Source of the DNA: Phaeosaccion multiseriatum
Lineage: Eukaryota; Ochrophyta, other classes
Assembly: GCA_965112735.1 (NCBI GenBank)
Contig: OZ218957.1
Location: 3,472,001 to 3,536,000 of the forward strand
Reading direction: 5' to 3'
DNA: 64,000 nucleotides
The position numbers and the translations under genes are program-made. The notes below the pieces were generated by a model. The model was not told the DNA's origin and ran no database searches. It saw only the letters and a program-made list of their open reading frames with translations. Position 1 is the first letter of the stretch, and the number at the start of each line of letters is the position of its first letter. This document shows, piece by piece, positions 44,769 through 55,549 of this stretch.

Positions 44769-44934
44769 CCTTGCTTGTGCTCGAGGAGGGAAGCCCCGAC
44801 TGCTACTGAGTGCGTGAGGGATATTCATTGACATAAAAAAAAGAATCACGTAAGAAGTACTCGTGAGTGATCGGACGCCCAATCAATTCATTCCATTACA
44901 ATGTAGAGGTGGATTAAAGGACAGTTGAGCTAAA

Positions 44935-47274
44935 TCAAGCCAGAATTCCATCCTTTCCTGCCCTCCTCCACCAGCCACCGACCCGCATCACCACCCTCCC
45001 CGGGTTGTGTTCGTCTTCCCATGCTTCGATGCCCGGCCTCTCCTGCAAGTAGGCCAGCACGGCGGGCTTAAGAACGCTGATGCCGTCCTCACTGCCTTGG
45101 CCTCGGCCTGTGATGACTTGGATCTCAACCCCCGCCTTGGCCTCTGAGAGCACGTGACGAAGCGCTGCCTTGCTCGTTCCCCTGCTGAAGTGGTGCAAGT
45201 CCACCTCCTGCCCCCCTTTCTTCCAGTGATTCAAGACCCCTTGCGATAAGGCCTCTGCGTACACCCCGTCAGCAGCCTCCTCGTCACCACCCTCCTGCAA
45301 AGCATCAATGGTGGCACTGTAGCTGATTTCATTGGGAGGGAGTCCTTGTGCCTTCATCTCCCTCAGTAAACCCACTGCCTCCACGTGTTGTCCGGCCCTG
45401 GCGCATGCGTTAATGGTGGCACTGTAGCTGATTTCATTGGGAGCGAGTCCTTCTGCCTTCATCTCCCGCAGTAAACCCACTGCCTCCACGTGTTGTCCGG
45501 CCCTGGCGCATGCATTAATGGTGGCGTTGTAGCTGATTTGATCGGAAGCGAGTCCTTCTGCCCTCATCTCCCTCAGTAAACCCACTGCCTGTTGTCCGGC
45601 CCTGGCGCATGCGTTAATGGTGGCACTGTAGCTGATTTCATCGGGAGCGAGTCCTTCTGCCTTCATCTCCCGCAGTAAACCCATTGCCTCCACGTGTTGT
45701 TTGGCTCTGGCGCATGCGTTAATGGTGGCATTGTAGCTGATTTCATCGGGAGCGAGTCCTTCTGCCTTCATCTCCCTCAGAAAACCCACTGCCTGCACGT
45801 GTTGTCCGGCCCTGGCGCATGCGTTAATGGTGGCACTGTAGCTGATTTCATCGGGAGCGAGTCCTTCTGCCTTCATCTCCCGCAGTAAACCCATTGCCTC
45901 CACGTGTTGTTTGGCTCTGGCGCATGCGTTAATGGTGGCACTGTAGCTGATTTGATCGGGAGCGAGTCCTTCTGCCTTCATCTCCCGCAGTAAACCCATT
46001 GCCTCCACGTGTTGTCCGGCCCTGGCGCATGCGTTAATGGTGGCATTGTAGCTGATTTCATTGGGGGTGAGTCCTTCCGCCTTCATCTCCCTCAGGAAAC
46101 CCATTGCCTCCACGTGTTGGTTGGCTCTGGCGTATGCATTAATGGTGGCGTTGTAGCTGATTTCATTGGGAGGGAGTCCTTGTGCCTTCATCTCCCTCAG
46201 TAAACCCATTGCCTGCACGTGTTGGCCAGCCCTGGCGCATGCGTTAATGGTGGCACTGTAGCTGATTACATTGGGAGGGAGTCCTTCTGCCTTCATCTCC
46301 CTCAGAAAACCCACTGCCTCCACGTGTTGTCCGGCCCTGGCGCATGCGTTAATGGTGGCACTGTAGCTGATTTGATCGGAAGCGAGTCCTTCTGCCCTCA
46401 TTTCCCTCAGTAAACCCACCGCCTGCACGTGTTGTTTGGCTCTGGCGCATGCGTTAATGGTGGCATTGTAGCTGATTTCATTCGGAGCGAGTCCTTCTGC
46501 CTTCATCTCCCTCAGTAAACCCACTGCCTGCATGTGTTGTCCGGCCCTGGCGCATGCGTTAATGGTGGCACTGTAGCTGATTTCATCGGGAGCGAGTCCT
46601 TCTGCCTTCATCTCCCGCAGTAAACCCATTGCCTCCACGTGTTGTTTGGCTCTGGCGCATGCGTTAATGGTGGTACTGTAGCTGATTATATCGGGAGCGA
46701 GTCCTTCTGCCTTCATCTCCCTCAGTAAACGCATTGCCTGCACGTATTGTCCGGCCCTGGCGCATGCATTTATGGTGGCACTGTAGCTGATCACGTTTGG
46801 TCTGACGCCTTCCTCCTTCATCTCTACCAAGAGAGCCAAGGCACCCTTCCACCGCCCGCACTTACCAATCGCGGTAATGGCAGCACTCATACAGTACACA
46901 TCGGGCTTGAGGCCCTCTTGCCGTGCGCGCTCCAGAGTAGGGGCAACCCTCTTCCAGTCCTTGCTCCTCCCCAGATCTTGAATCTTCCTCATGAGCCGTA
47001 TTTGCCTCCACTTCTCACTCCCCCCAGTAGAGAAACAGGAACATTGCTGCTGCAGCTGCTTCTGCTGATGGAGAGTAGAGTCGGTGCGCCGTTCAGCATC
47101 GGTGCCGCCTGCTGCTGCGCCTCCTACTCCTCTCCTTTTCCTGCCAATGCAGGAGGAAAAGCAGGTTCTGGCCAACGCCCTCAACGATAACGCTCTCATC
47201 ATCAGCATTGCATTTGTTTTTGGGAAGATACAAGGGAAGGAGAAGGGAAAGGGGAGAGAGAAAAAATCTAGCAT
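44935..47274 (-). CDS. PPR-SMR protein with near-identical repeats, intronless
   Basis: A single open frame of 779 residues. The N-terminus is basic and hydrophobic (MLMMRALSLRALARTCFSSC from residue 23), suggesting an organelle presequence. Around 16 P-type pentatricopeptide repeats follow, most reading ISYSATINACARAGQHVEA then GLLREMKAEGLAPDE; the units are nearly identical at DNA level (105 bp). One unit is 33 residues, having lost His-Val (near 45590). The C-terminal part is a Smr domain (VDLHHFSRGTSKAALRHVL; ITGRGQGSED). Family knowledge: PPR tracts bind organelle RNA one base per repeat; Smr domains can be endonucleolytic or assist RNA binding. It lacks introns and long microsatellites, unlike every neighbour, which suggests a retroposed or recently amplified gene. 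Confidence 0.9.
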   Translation of the reverse strand: MLDFFSLPFPFSFPCIFPKTNAMLMMRALSLRALARTCFSSCIGRKRRGVGGAAAGGTDAERRTDSTLHQQKQLQQQCSCFSTGGSEKWRQIRLMRKIQDLGRSKDWKRVAPTLERARQEGLKPDVYCMSAAITAIGKCGRWKGALALLVEMKEEGVRPNVISYSATINACARAGQYVQAMRLLREMKAEGLAPDIISYSTTINACARAKQHVEAMGLLREMKAEGLAPDEISYSATINACARAGQHMQAVGLLREMKAEGLAPNEISYNATINACARAKQHVQAVGLLREMRAEGLASDQISYSATINACARAGQHVEAVGFLREMKAEGLPPNVISYSATINACARAGQHVQAMGLLREMKAQGLPPNEISYNATINAYARANQHVEAMGFLREMKAEGLTPNEISYNATINACARAGQHVEAMGLLREMKAEGLAPDQISYSATINACARAKQHVEAMGLLREMKAEGLAPDEISYSATINACARAGQHVQAVGFLREMKAEGLAPDEISYNATINACARAKQHVEAMGLLREMKAEGLAPDEISYSATINACARAGQQAVGLLREMRAEGLASDQISYNATINACARAGQHVEAVGLLREMKAEGLAPNEISYSATINACARAGQHVEAVGLLREMKAQGLPPNEISYSATIDALQEGGDEEAADGVYAEALSQGVLNHWKKGGQEVDLHHFSRGTSKAALRHVLSEAKAGVEIQVITGRGQGSEDGISVLKPAVLAYLQERPGIEAWEDEHNPGRVVMRVGGWWRRAGKDGILA

Positions 47275-47883
47275 ATATTGACTTAAGAGGAATCACCTGA
47301 GAAACTGAAACTGAAAGTGTGTGTGTGAGACGAGAGTGTCATTGTGGGTGGGACGCGTGCTCGCGTGCACGATTGGAGAACCAAGAGTAGACCCCGAACG
47401 GCGGAGGCCGCCGAAGCGACTGCCGCCGAACAAGGGAGAACTCGCGCCAGGACCAACCTGCCCCGGAGAGAAGGGAGTAAGTCCGGGTGGAGTACCAACA
47501 GGCCGTCTTTTTCTTACAAAATAGTAAAATGTAAGAAAATACGAAAATATTGTACAAGTACTAGAAATAGAAAATAGAGAATGTCAGGAAGTGTATTGTT
47601 TTGTTCTCTGGCTGGCCCTGTGGGCACTTGGCTGAACAATTAATTTACATTTTAATATTTTTTCCGTCGAAAGCATGCGCCGCATTCCCTCACAGAGAGC
47701 AGAGCACGAGGCAGGCAGGAAGTCGCTTCTGTCTGCGAGCCTCTGCTGGCCTCTGCTGGCCTCTTTTGGACGGGAGGGACTCGAGTCAGCGTACAAGTGT
47801 ACCACTTTTTTTGTCGTCGCTAACTCGAGTCTGGCTTTGCCGCCGTACTAGCAGAGAGGAGAGAGGAGAGGGTGTAGGACTAT
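47275..47883. other. Spacer upstream of PPR-SMR gene / downstream of flotillin
   Basis: About 600 bp between the PPR-SMR start and flotillin stop, lower in GC than the rest (A/T-rich at 47510-47590 and 47640-47670). No conserved reading frame was seen; it should contain the PPR-SMR promoter and flotillin 3' UTR. Confidence 0.45.
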
Positions 47884-50800
47884 CTAGCGAGCGCGGACAG
47901 CGCCCGAGGCGGCGCTTCCGTCCTGCCCCGCAAGCTTTTTGAGCGCCTCAGCGAGGTTAAAGCCCGTGAGACCCTGTCAACAGAGCGAGGCAGAGAGAGA
48001 CAGAGAGAGAAAGAGCGCCCGAGAGCGGCGAGGGAATTTTGTGAGCGCGTGATCACAGTCGAGAAGGAGGAGGCATCCACCTGACTGCTTGACTTGACAA
48101 CTTGTGTGTGTACTTGTGTGTACTACATGGCCTGTGCACTTGCCTCCACGGTGGGGCCGAGCTGCGCGAGCATGGTGCTCATGTCCGCTGTAAGCTTGGA
48201 GCCCGTCGCACCGTCGCTAGCGGATGGCAGCAGATGGCAAGGGGGAGGGGGGGTAGGGTGGTAGTGAGACAACAGGAGGGCCTTGCTTGCTTGCGTCAGC
48301 GACAGGGTGGGGAGGATGCTCGGGTCACGCGACCACCACCCCGAGCCCTCACTCCCATCGACGCAGTTTCAGTTAGACCTAAATGCCCCCACGCCACGTA
48401 CCTCGACACGAAGACCATCTTTTCTGTCTTGGCGAGAGGAGCAGCGATGGCTTCCGCTAGGGCGGGGAGCTTTTCCACAATCTCTGACATCATCGCGGCC
48501 TGACCGAACGATTGGAACGCGTCGGCCCGCATTTGGAGCACCTGGGTGTCGGGTGTCGTGGTGTCAAACCGTGTCAGGACTGGCTGATGGAGGGGGGGAG
48601 AGGCGGGTCCGGTCCACAAAGTAATGCAAGGCCACAGATTAGTCTAGAGATGGCACCCCACGCGCTTACCTTTGCCTCTGCCTCTCCCTTCTTGACGAGC
48701 ACCTCGGCCTCTGCGGTGCCCACCAATCGAACCCGATCCGCCTCCGCCTCCGCCTTCACGCGCACGCCCTGTGCCTGAGGTGTGAGCAAGCAAGGGCAGG
48801 CATATGGGTAGGCGAACCGGCGGACCGGCAGGCAGGCAGGTAGGTTTGCAATCATCAGGGGCGGCGACTACACAAGGAAAGGGACGAATCCCTGCCCTGG
48901 CCCCCCTAGGGAAAGGAAGAAGGCGTGGTCGCCAACCCAGGACTTTTGGGCTCACCAACCCGTGCCCTCGTCCCGTGGTCTCACCAGATTCTCGTCCTGG
49001 AGCAGGCTGGCCTTGGAGCTTCCCTCCATCTCTGTCTGCTGCCTCAGCGCCTCCTGCTTCTGGTACTCCAGCAGGCCCTCTGCGCGAATCGCCTGCAGGG
49101 GGAGTGCGCAAAAATGTGTCAAGCAAGATGGCTGGGCCCCCATGCACCGAGGTAGCAGTACGTTGATGGCAATTCCATCAACTCCTGTGACCTACATGAC
49201 TTACTTTACCCACCAACTGCCTTGCTTCTGCATGCACACACGACTTACCTCCTGCTTGGTCTTCTCCATCACAAGCTTTTGGTCTTGCTGCGCCATGGCG
49301 ATTTCTCCCGCCACTTTTGCCTCCGCGTTGGCCCTGTCCCAAGCAAGCAAGTCGTAACCGCACGTCAGCATGCGTGGGACGTAAGGAATACATTCATCCT
49401 CGGCACCCCGTGGCATCCCCCTCACGGCAGACCCCGCACGCACGCACCCACACTGCATCCACTCTGCACCCAACAAGCGTTACCCACACCATACCTGTTG
49501 ACATCCGCGAGGTTGGCGGCAGTCCTGAGGTCGAGGTCTCTGTTGGCGTCGACCTCCCTCTGCTTCTGCAGCATGGCCTGCACATGTGACTCGGCGTCGT
49601 TCTCCGCGGCCACGATGGCGCTCTCCGCGTCATACTGCGACGTTTGCTTGCGGGCCTCGGCTTCGTTGCGGGACCTGCCTTCTGCGGCTTCTCGGCGGAC
49701 GAGGGAGGTTTGCGTCACGCCCAAGTCGTCCATGTACTGCGGGTGGAGGAGAGAGAGGAGGGGGAGGAGGAAGGGGGAAGAGAGAAGAGAAAGGGAGAGA
49801 GAGTAAGAGAGGGAGCGAGAGAGGGAGGAGGTCAGGGGAGGGAGGCTGCTGATGGGCGGGAATCGACAGCACCCCCTCCCTCTCTCTGTCCACCATGGGC
49901 AATGAGGCGAACTAGTCGCTTCTTGTCGTCGCCCGGAACGCGGTCCTGCTGTCGCTGATGGAGAGAGACACACATGGCTGAGCACTCACCCCGCCCTTGT
50001 CTCCGATGGAGGTGACTGTGTAGGACACGAGCACGAAGCCCATGGCCTTGATGTCGTTGAACACGTGTTCGCGCACTCGGTCAGCGAAGGCGGCACGGTC
50101 CTGCCCGGGAGGGTGGGAGGAAGGGAGTTTGGTTATGTATTGTGCCAGGACAGCTGCTATCAGCAGCGTCTCTCACCTTATAGAGCTCTTCCACCGTGAG
50201 CGTGCCGAGGATTTGTCGCTGATGCCCCTCTAGCGTGCTGCGAAGACACGTCTTGATGGTGTCTTTCTGCTTGCCGAGGAAGTGTTGGCAGGCCAGAGAC
50301 AGCGCGTTCTCGTTGAGCTGCCGGCGCCCATTCGACCCTTGCCCCTGACCCTCTGGGCCAGCATCCAAGTAAGCATCTACCTTGACCTGACATATGCTGC
50401 GAGACGAGAAGCAACAAGCGAGACGCACAGGCCAGCGGCCAGAGAGAGGCACGGAGCACAAGAGAGAGGGGAGAGGTGAGCGAGCGGCTCTCGGCGGAGC
50501 AAGGGAGGACAGGACAGAGAGGCACCAACAGGCAGAGGGCTGAACTCTCCGAGAGAGGGAGAAGCAAGATTGTAGATGCAAAGGGCCGGAGCGAGCGAAA
50601 GAGAGAGAGAGAGTGAGGGAGAGGGAGAGAGAGAGGGAGAGAGAAGGGGGAATCATGACTGTAGAGATGCAAAGGGCGGGCCGTCGCTCGCTCGCTCGAC
50701 CACCAGGCGCGACGCACCTCTTGGTGCTGAGCTTGACGCCCCTCACGGTCTCAGCGTCCGAGGATATGACCTCGAGGGTGAGCATCTCTAAGTCGAGCGT

Positions 50801-51336
50801 CTCCACCCGCTCAATGCCCAAGCATCTCCACGAGGCCTTTCCAATCACCTTGTTGATGTTGAGCAGCAGGAAAACAACAAGAAAGGGGAAAGAAAAGGCG
50901 GGAAGCGAGCGAGGAGGAGCGGGGGAGAGTGTGACACAAAAGAAGGAGGAGCAGCAGCATTAGGAGCAGGAGGAGGCGGCGGAGGGGGAGGAGGGGGAGG
51001 AAGAGGGCAAAGAGGAGGCAAGCAGCCAAGAACGACGAAGGGGAGAATTGCTTGTTGCTTGTTGCTTGACTTCAAGCAGCAAGAAAGCAACAAGGGATGT
51101 GGATGGAGTGACGGCACGGCGAAGTGAAGGGAAGTGGCAGCTGTACGGCGACTGTGACGAGAGATGCGCAAAGGGGAGATGTATCTCCGACATTCTGTTC
51201 CCTGCCTCGTTGTTCCCCCTTTTCCTTCTCTCTTATTATTCTTGCTTCTTGTACGTGGACTGCTTACCATGCGAGAGCCGCTCGGTCCGGAGATGACCTT
51301 GACTTTACTCGGCGGGGATATGATGCAGTTTCCCAT
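47884..51336 (-). CDS. Flotillin (SPFH/band 7 membrane scaffold)
   Basis: Eleven exons: 51336-51268, 50848-50718, 50396-50177, 50100-49990, 49736-49495, 49333-49249, 49092-48985, 48774-48670, 48541-48402, 48216-48144, 47973-47884 (457 residues, in phase). The MGNC start suits N-myristoylation and palmitoylation. SPFH motifs follow (ETLDLEMLTLEVISSDAETV; LEGHQRQILGTLTVEELYK; MGFVLVSYTVTSIGDKGG), then the Ala/Glu-rich flotillin coiled coil (NEAEARKQTSQYDAESAI; KAEAEADRVRLVGTAEAEVL) and C-terminal GLTGFNLAEALKKL. Family knowledge: flotillins form oligomeric scaffolds on the cytoplasmic face of plasma and endosomal membranes. The tenth intron appears to use a GC donor (GAG|GCAAGT at 48143), since the only nearby GT breaks the frame. 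Confidence 0.9.
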
Positions 51337-51670
51337 GATGTGTGTGCGTTGTTTGTCTGTTCTTGATCCTGCTGGTCCCTCTTGTCTAAAAGTGGTTGTG
51401 GGGGGGTCATCATCCGCTGAAGGATACTCGTAAAAGTAAAAAAACCGTACAGTGGCGCCCAGGAACGTTCCCCAAGAAGATATAGGGTATAAATGACGGC
51501 CTTTGCAGACCCCGCCTCTGCCAGAAGCCAGAGGAACGCTCTGCGGACCTTGCCAAGGTCTTTTTATAAGACTCCGGAGCGCTCCTCCCCTGGCCCGCCC
51601 CTCGCTCCGTGCCTTTGTTGTATCTTGTGTGGAGGCGACTTGATATCTTTCTGGCACGAGCCGAGGCATC
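51337..51670. promoter_or_regulatory. Divergent promoter region, flotillin / WD40 gene
   Basis: 334 bp between divergent ATGs. TATA-like strings occur at about 51481-51495 (ATATAGGGTATAAATG) and 51562-51569 (TTTTTATAAG), either of which could serve the + gene; neither is at proven spacing. Confidence 0.35.
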
Positions 51671-52848
51671 ATGGCACTTCCCTCCCATGAGGAGGACGAG
51701 GCGCTCCCTATTGCGGTGGGGGTGCCTTTGGTCGTGGGCCAAAGCGTTGCTGCCGTGCAGCAGCAAGAACACGAGCAGCAGTATCATCATCATCATCATC
51801 CTCCTCCTCCTCCTGCTGCCCCAGTCATGCCCGGGGCAGACACATCGCTGGAGGGGCATTTCCGCTACGATGCATCAGGAAGAGGAGCAGAAGAAGTTCT
51901 TATCGGAGGCCAAACTTGTCAGCCTGCTGCTGCTCCACCCCAACAAGCCCACCACTCACATGTGCTGTTGGCACCTGGGCACGAGAATTACTCAGCACTG
52001 TCCCACGAAGGAGGGGCAACCGGCGCCACGGATGGGGGGTTGGGGGGCTACATTGCCTCCACGGGCTTCACCGTAAGGGACAGGGGACTCCTGACAACCA
52101 CGGGGGGAGAAGCGTTTGTGCCTACTACGCGGAGCGCACCAAGGCTCGGGGGTGGCTTCGTCATGCCGCACGCAGTGGGGTGGAACACAAGGAGCTGGGG
52201 AGGGAGCAGCGTCTCCATGGAAACAGCCGGGGCTACCCCCTCACCGCCGCAGAAGGAGCAGCAGGGAGCCGAAGAGGGGGAAGTCGATGCCAGTTGGGGC
52301 GGCACCTTGCTCCTCGTGGGGGGTAAGACGAGCGATGCTGGGAAGGGCGAATGCCTTCATTATTATTACTAACCTACGAGGGCTTTTGCTTCTCTTGTGG
52401 CCTCGCTTCGCTTACCTCATCCCAACCCCCTGCCTCGTCATTGCAGGCGTGTGTGCGTCCGAGAGCGGCAGCAGCAAGGTTGTGGGGGGCATCGCTGCGT
52501 GGACGATTGAAGAAGGGGCAGGGGGGGCCAAGGACGAAAAGCACCACCATCAAGAACAAGGCGGCAGCAGCGGGCCTTTGACTCGGGCGGTGCCTGACAG
52601 GGCCGTGCAGCGCATGGCAAGCGCTCACGGAGGGGCCATCACCTCCCTGAGCTGCCCCAGTCACTGTGACGCGTCTTCCCTCACACTCACACAGGTCAGG
52701 GAGGGGGGCACTCGTCATGCGCTGGGGACTTGGGCCTTGGGTCTTGGAATGGTTTGTTGTTGGTGGTGGTGGTGGTGGTGGTGTTGTTTGGTGACCGAGT
52801 GGTGATAAGTTGCTAGCACGCTGCTGTGCTCCTTTCTGTCCATGGCTG

Positions 52849-52888
<40 letters not shown>

Positions 52889-55498
52889 CCCTCTTGCTGG
52901 GCACTCCCCTCACCCGCCCGTTACCCCTCACCTCTCGGTCTGCCCTCCAGGCTGCCCCTGCTCTGCTGACGGCCAGCAAGGACCGCAAGCTGCGTCTGTG
53001 GAGCGCATCCAGGGACAAAGCTCTGCTCGAGCCGGGCCAGGAGCTTGAAGGTCAGAGGGGAGAGGGGAGAGGGGGGAGGGGAGAGGGGAGAGGGGAGAGG
53101 GGGGAGGGAAGAGGGGAGAAGGGAGAGGGGGGAGGGAAGAGGGGAGAAGGGCGAGGGAAGAGGGAAGAGGGGAGAAGGGAGAGGGAAGAGGGGAGAGGGG
53201 GGAGGGAAGAGGGGAGAAGGGCGAGGGAAGAGGGGAGAGGGGGGGGGGAAGAGGGGGGAGGGGAGAAGGGCGAGGGAAGAGGGGAGAGGGGGGAGGGAAG
53301 AGGGGAGAAGGGCGAGGGAAGAGGGGAGAGGGGGGAGGGGGGAGGGGAGAGGGGAGAGGGGGGAGGTCTGAGAGATGGGGGGAGAGGTCAGAAGGGAGAG
53401 TCAGAGGAATGAGGGAAGAGGGAAGAGGGCGGAGGGGAGAGGTCAAAGGGAAGAGGGAAGAGGGAAGAGCGCGGAGGGGAGAGGTCAAAGGGAAGAGGAA
53501 AGAGGGATGGGGGAAGAGGAATGAGGTCAGATGTCAGAAGTTGGAGGGGACAGGGTAGAGGTCAGAGGTCACCAGAGGTTGGAGGGAAGGGAGAAGAGGG
53601 GAGAGAGAAGAGGGCAACCAGGGGGAAGAGGGAAGGGGGAGATTGCAGAGGTCAGAGGGAAGAGGGGGAGGGGAGAGGAGAGAGAGGAGAGGGCAACCAG
53701 AGGGAAGAGGGAAGAGGGGGAGGAGAGAGGGGAGAGAGGAGAGGTCAGACGGGAGAGGGGAGAAGGGAGGTTAGAAGGTCAGAGAGTAAGAGGGAAGAGG
53801 TCGAAGGTCGGAGGTCGGAGGTCAGAGATCAGAGGGCAGAGGGAAGAGTGTAGAGGGAAAAGGACAGAGGACAGAGGTCAGGAACGGGGTGGGCTGCGGC
53901 CTGGCTTGTGCTATGGGTTGGAGTGTGGGTGGGGTGCGGTTGTGGACTTGCTGCGAAGCCCACCGCCAGAAGCAGTGGTGCGCGTGCGAACAAATGTAGC
54001 GTCCGTTGATTGCAATCCCCCACACCCTCCAGGGCACACGGACTGGGTGGACTGCGCCGCGTTGGGCCCAGCGGGCGACTGGGCGGCCTCCGGAGGACGG
54101 GACTCGACCGTGCGGTTGTGGGCACCCACGCCCCGCAACCACACCGACACGCAGAAGCAGAAGCAGAAGCAGATGGGGCCCGCCAAGGGGGCTGCATCAG
54201 ACGAACCGTCCGGCGGTGATGCCCTTCCTCCTTGGGGCTGCGTGGCGAGGATTGACGCGGCACACGGGGGCACGGAGTTTGTCGCTTGCTGCTGCGCCCT
54301 CTCCTCTGCAGGGGCCTCGGACAGACTCGTGACGGGGGGCAGCGACTGGAGTCTGAGGCTCTGGGACATTGCCGCACACCGAGAGGTAAGGCGGAGGGGC
54401 AGGGGTCGGAGAGGGTTGTTGGGGTCGCACTATGCGCGGCTGCTGACACGTCGACTCGGTGTCCCTCTCTCCCTCCCTCCAATGCCGTGCTGCTGCTACT
54501 GTGCTTTGAAGATGGCTCGTCTGGGCATGCGGGGCCATAGCAGAGCGGTGCGAGTCGTCACTGCCAGTGAGGACGGGAGCCTCATTGCCAGCGGCGCAGA
54601 CGACGGTGAGCTTGAGGAGATGTGAGAAGGAATGTCACTGCACTGTCACTGACTGAACTGCCCATCCCCTCTCACTGACTTACTCCTGCACCAGGGCGGG
54701 TACTGGTGTGGAGCCTCAACGCGAGGAGCCCTGTGGCCCGCCTCGAAGCACTGCACAGGTGGGAGTGAGTGAGTGAATGACCAACTCTCTCAGCGTGTAG
54801 TAAGGTAAGCGAGCCTTCTAACCCTTGGCTGTGCGCCATCTCATCTCACTCTTGCGCAACAGGGGCGTGTCAGTGCTTGCGCTGGCCTGGGATCGGAGGA
54901 GCGGCGCGCAGCAGATGCCCACCTGGCTCGCCACGTAAGTTGCTCGCCTTGCTTGCCTTCCTTTGTTGCCGTGCTGGTCTTGCTTGTCCTGCTAGTCCTG
55001 CAAGACTAGTCTCGTCTGACGGGAGACTCCTTTTGCTCTGGGTTGGCATCCACTGCCATCCTTCCCTTCTCTCCCTGGTCACTCACGGACAGCGGCGGGA
55101 ACGACGGGTACCTCCGCGTAACGGACACGCGTACGTGGAAAGTCCTCACCACGCTCGTCAACCCCCTCTCAGACCCCCCCCTGCACGGCACCAGTCGGAG
55201 GTGCGAGGGGGAGTCGGAGGGAGAGACGATGACCCGGGCCGTTGTGGCCTGCGCCAGTAGCAGGGGGGGCGGGCTGCTGGCTGCGGCGGCTTCGGATCGG
55301 ACCATTCGGATTTGGGACACTTCGTCGGGGGCGTGGGGAGGGGGTGCGTTGTTGCAAGTGTCCAGGGCGGTCACGCCCAAGTGCCTGGCCCTCGTGAGCT
55401 TGGAGGAGGGGACAGGGGGCGGGCACGGAGGAGGAGGAGCAGCAGCAGGAGGAGGAGGAGGAGGAGGAGGAGGAGGAGGAGGAGGAGAGAATGGATGA
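51671..55498 (+). CDS. WD40-repeat beta-propeller protein
   Basis: Eight exons: 51671-52322, 52447-52694, 52951-53050, 54033-54385, 54512-54605, 54695-54758, 54863-54934, 55093-55498 (662 residues, in phase). WD blades are visible from about residue 270: AHGGAITSL..LLTASKDRKLRLWS, GHTDWVDCAAL..AASGGRDSTVRLW, LVTGGSDWSLRLWD, GHSRAVRVVTASEDGSLIAS with GRVLVWSL, GGNDGYLRVTDTRTWKVL and LLAAAASDRTIRIWD. The first exon is His/Pro/Gly-rich without clear blades. Such proteins are interaction platforms; no specific ortholog is recognisable. Intron 3 is nearly 1 kb of G-rich repeat. The C-terminus ends in (GGA)n poly-Gly and TGA at 55498; further exons near 56230-56490 are possible. Confidence 0.8.
53052..53560. 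repeat. G-rich GGGGAGA/GGGAAGA repeat in WD40 intron
   Basis: Irregular GGGGAGAGG and GGGAAGAGG units begin at the 5' splice site and fill the first half of the intron, decaying into AGGTCAGAGG variants to about 53880. The runs of G could form G-quadruplexes in RNA. Confidence 0.9.
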
Positions 55499-55549
55499 GG
55501 CTGGATATCATCAAGCAGGAGTGAGGAGCAGGTATGTACCGTTTGTGAC

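Larger units (their letters stand above)
43609..44934. other. Convergent spacer, no supported gene
   Basis: Open frames here are short and have no recognisable motif. It contains one element-A copy at about 43795 in CAG repeats, a ~45-bp tandem duplication (CTCCGCATCCTCCAACCT...) at 43969-44055 and a 24-bp triplicate (GTGAGGGCTGGACCACCACC...) at 44696-44768. A small gene with unrecognised splicing around 43750-44280 is possible. Confidence 0.5.

Noticed and set aside
44935-47274. Similarity of the predicted PPR target (..YUGGUG..) to element-A (TTGGTGATACAG)
   Set aside because: Only about six bases agree, PPR-SMR proteins act on organelle RNA, and the code prediction is itself loose; treated as chance.
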